Positions 41,453-41,676 of a DNA stretch of 41,676 bases are shown in pieces; positions within the stretch are counted from its first letter, which is position 1, and each line of letters begins with the position of its first letter. The translations under genes and the position numbers were made by a program. Source of the stretch: Arcticibacter svalbardensis MN12-7 (lineage in GTDB: Bacteria > Bacteroidota > Bacteroidia > Sphingobacteriales > Sphingobacteriaceae); assembly GCF_000403135.1 (NCBI RefSeq), contig NZ_AQPN01000047.1, positions 1 through 41,676 on the forward strand. The letters run 5' to 3'. Under the pieces are notes generated by a model. The model saw only the letters and a program-made list of their open reading frames with translations, made no database searches and had not been told where the DNA came from.

Positions 41453-41676
41453 TTAAACGCCTGCTGCAAGAATCTGCTCTTCACTCGGAAGAAACTGATG
41501 AAGAGCAGATTCTTCATTTAAATAGTCTGAAGCATAGTTTGTAGATGCAGGGCCACTAATATAAAGAGTTGTTCTATTCTTAATCGTATTGATAATAGCA
41601 GGTGTCAATGCTTCTGGTAAAGCAGGACAACCTAAACTGCGTCCTAAACGGCCATGTTGATTAACAAACTCCTGAC
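41453..41676 (-). CDS. murein L,D-transpeptidase catalytic-domain protein, C-terminal end (partial)
   Basis: Reading from the window edge on the minus strand gives 73 residues to the stop TAA (41453-41455). They contain 'GRLGRSLGCPALPEAL', in which Cys of S-x-G-C-P is the expected nucleophile of YkuD-like L,D-transpeptidases, followed by 'INTIKNRTTLYISGPAS'. The enzyme would act on peptidoglycan in the periplasm. The 5' part lies outside the window. The last 15 codons overlap a perfect 16-bp inverted repeat (41468-41514). Confidence 0.8.
   Translation of the reverse strand, partial: QEFVNQHGRLGRSLGCPALPEALTPAIINTIKNRTTLYISGPASTNYASDYLNEESALHQFLPSEEQILAAGV
41468..41514. repeat. 16-bp perfect inverted repeat inside the L,D-transpeptidase 3' end
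   Basis: AAGAATCTGCTCTTCA (41468-41483) is exactly inverted as TGAAGAGCAGATTCTT (41499-41514), with a 15-nt loop. It is within the final codons of the gene and near the end of the convergent reductase gene, so it could end or stabilise both transcripts. Confidence 0.75.

Noticed and set aside
1-41676. tRNA, rRNA or tmRNA genes
   Set aside because: No stretch with a T-loop GGTTCRAATCC pattern and matching acceptor stem, and no rRNA-like sequence, was seen by eye; a covariance scan was not possible.

Overview
The window looks like chromosomal DNA of a Bacteroidota bacterium, most likely Sphingobacteriaceae and close to Pedobacter. Reasons: AT-rich intergenic DNA, a carboxypeptidase-regulatory-domain/TonB-type beta barrel followed by a GLPGLI protein, a gene order ftsX-DUF3098-uppP-truB-ribF that I associate with Bacteroidota, and Bacteroidota-type promoters (TTG, about 19-20 nt, TAnnTTTG) instead of Shine-Dalgarno sites. 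The genus is an inference from recalled family resemblance, not from a search.

Layout. 1-3.7 kb: LPS/glycan genes, with one GT9 glycosyltransferase on + converging on a minus-strand set (GT4-like transferase, HAD heptose-bisphosphate phosphatase type, second GT9). 4.0-6.2 kb: accessory stretch with an unrecognised 327-aa protein, a MntA-HepT toxin-antitoxin pair with its own promoter, and an 81-aa unknown. 6.3-9.9 kb: outer-membrane beta barrel plus GLPGLI protein. 10.0-13.3 kb: YciE/YciF ferritin-like protein and membrane histidine kinase (-), CDP-alcohol phosphatidyltransferase plus GtrA (+). 13.3-16.9 kb: an isolated TPP riboswitch, mannose-1-phosphate guanylyltransferase, an aldo/keto reductase, and a gene-free 0.8 kb stretch carrying five 64-65 bp tandem repeats. 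16.9-22.4 kb: a WcaJ-type sugar-phosphate transferase with a strong terminator, then an isolated envelope cluster (small beta barrel and two lipoproteins). 22.5-28.3 kb: housekeeping DNA repair and regulation (recA, endonuclease III, ECF sigma factor, uvrA). 28.4-31 kb: sulfur-related genes (TauE/SafE exporter, trans-sulfuration enzyme, OsmC). 31-35.7 kb: DUF2157 protein and the ribF-truB-uppP-DUF3098-ftsX operon (-). 35.8-41.7 kb: leuS, a half-length metal/cobalamin-receptor-like protein, a luciferase-like monooxygenase, an Old Yellow Enzyme reductase, and the 3' end of an L,D-transpeptidase.

Most of the window is ordinary core genome. The parts most worth following up are: the TPP riboswitch with no thiamine gene behind it, facing only a 40-codon ORF; the barrel-plus-two-lipoprotein surface cluster; the 64-bp repeat array; the 164-aa cytoplasmic receptor-lobe protein; and a 24-bp palindrome centred on two overlapping stop codons, which makes both convergent proteins end in Phe-Gly-Leu. 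No tRNA, rRNA, CRISPR array, insertion sequence or integrase was seen.
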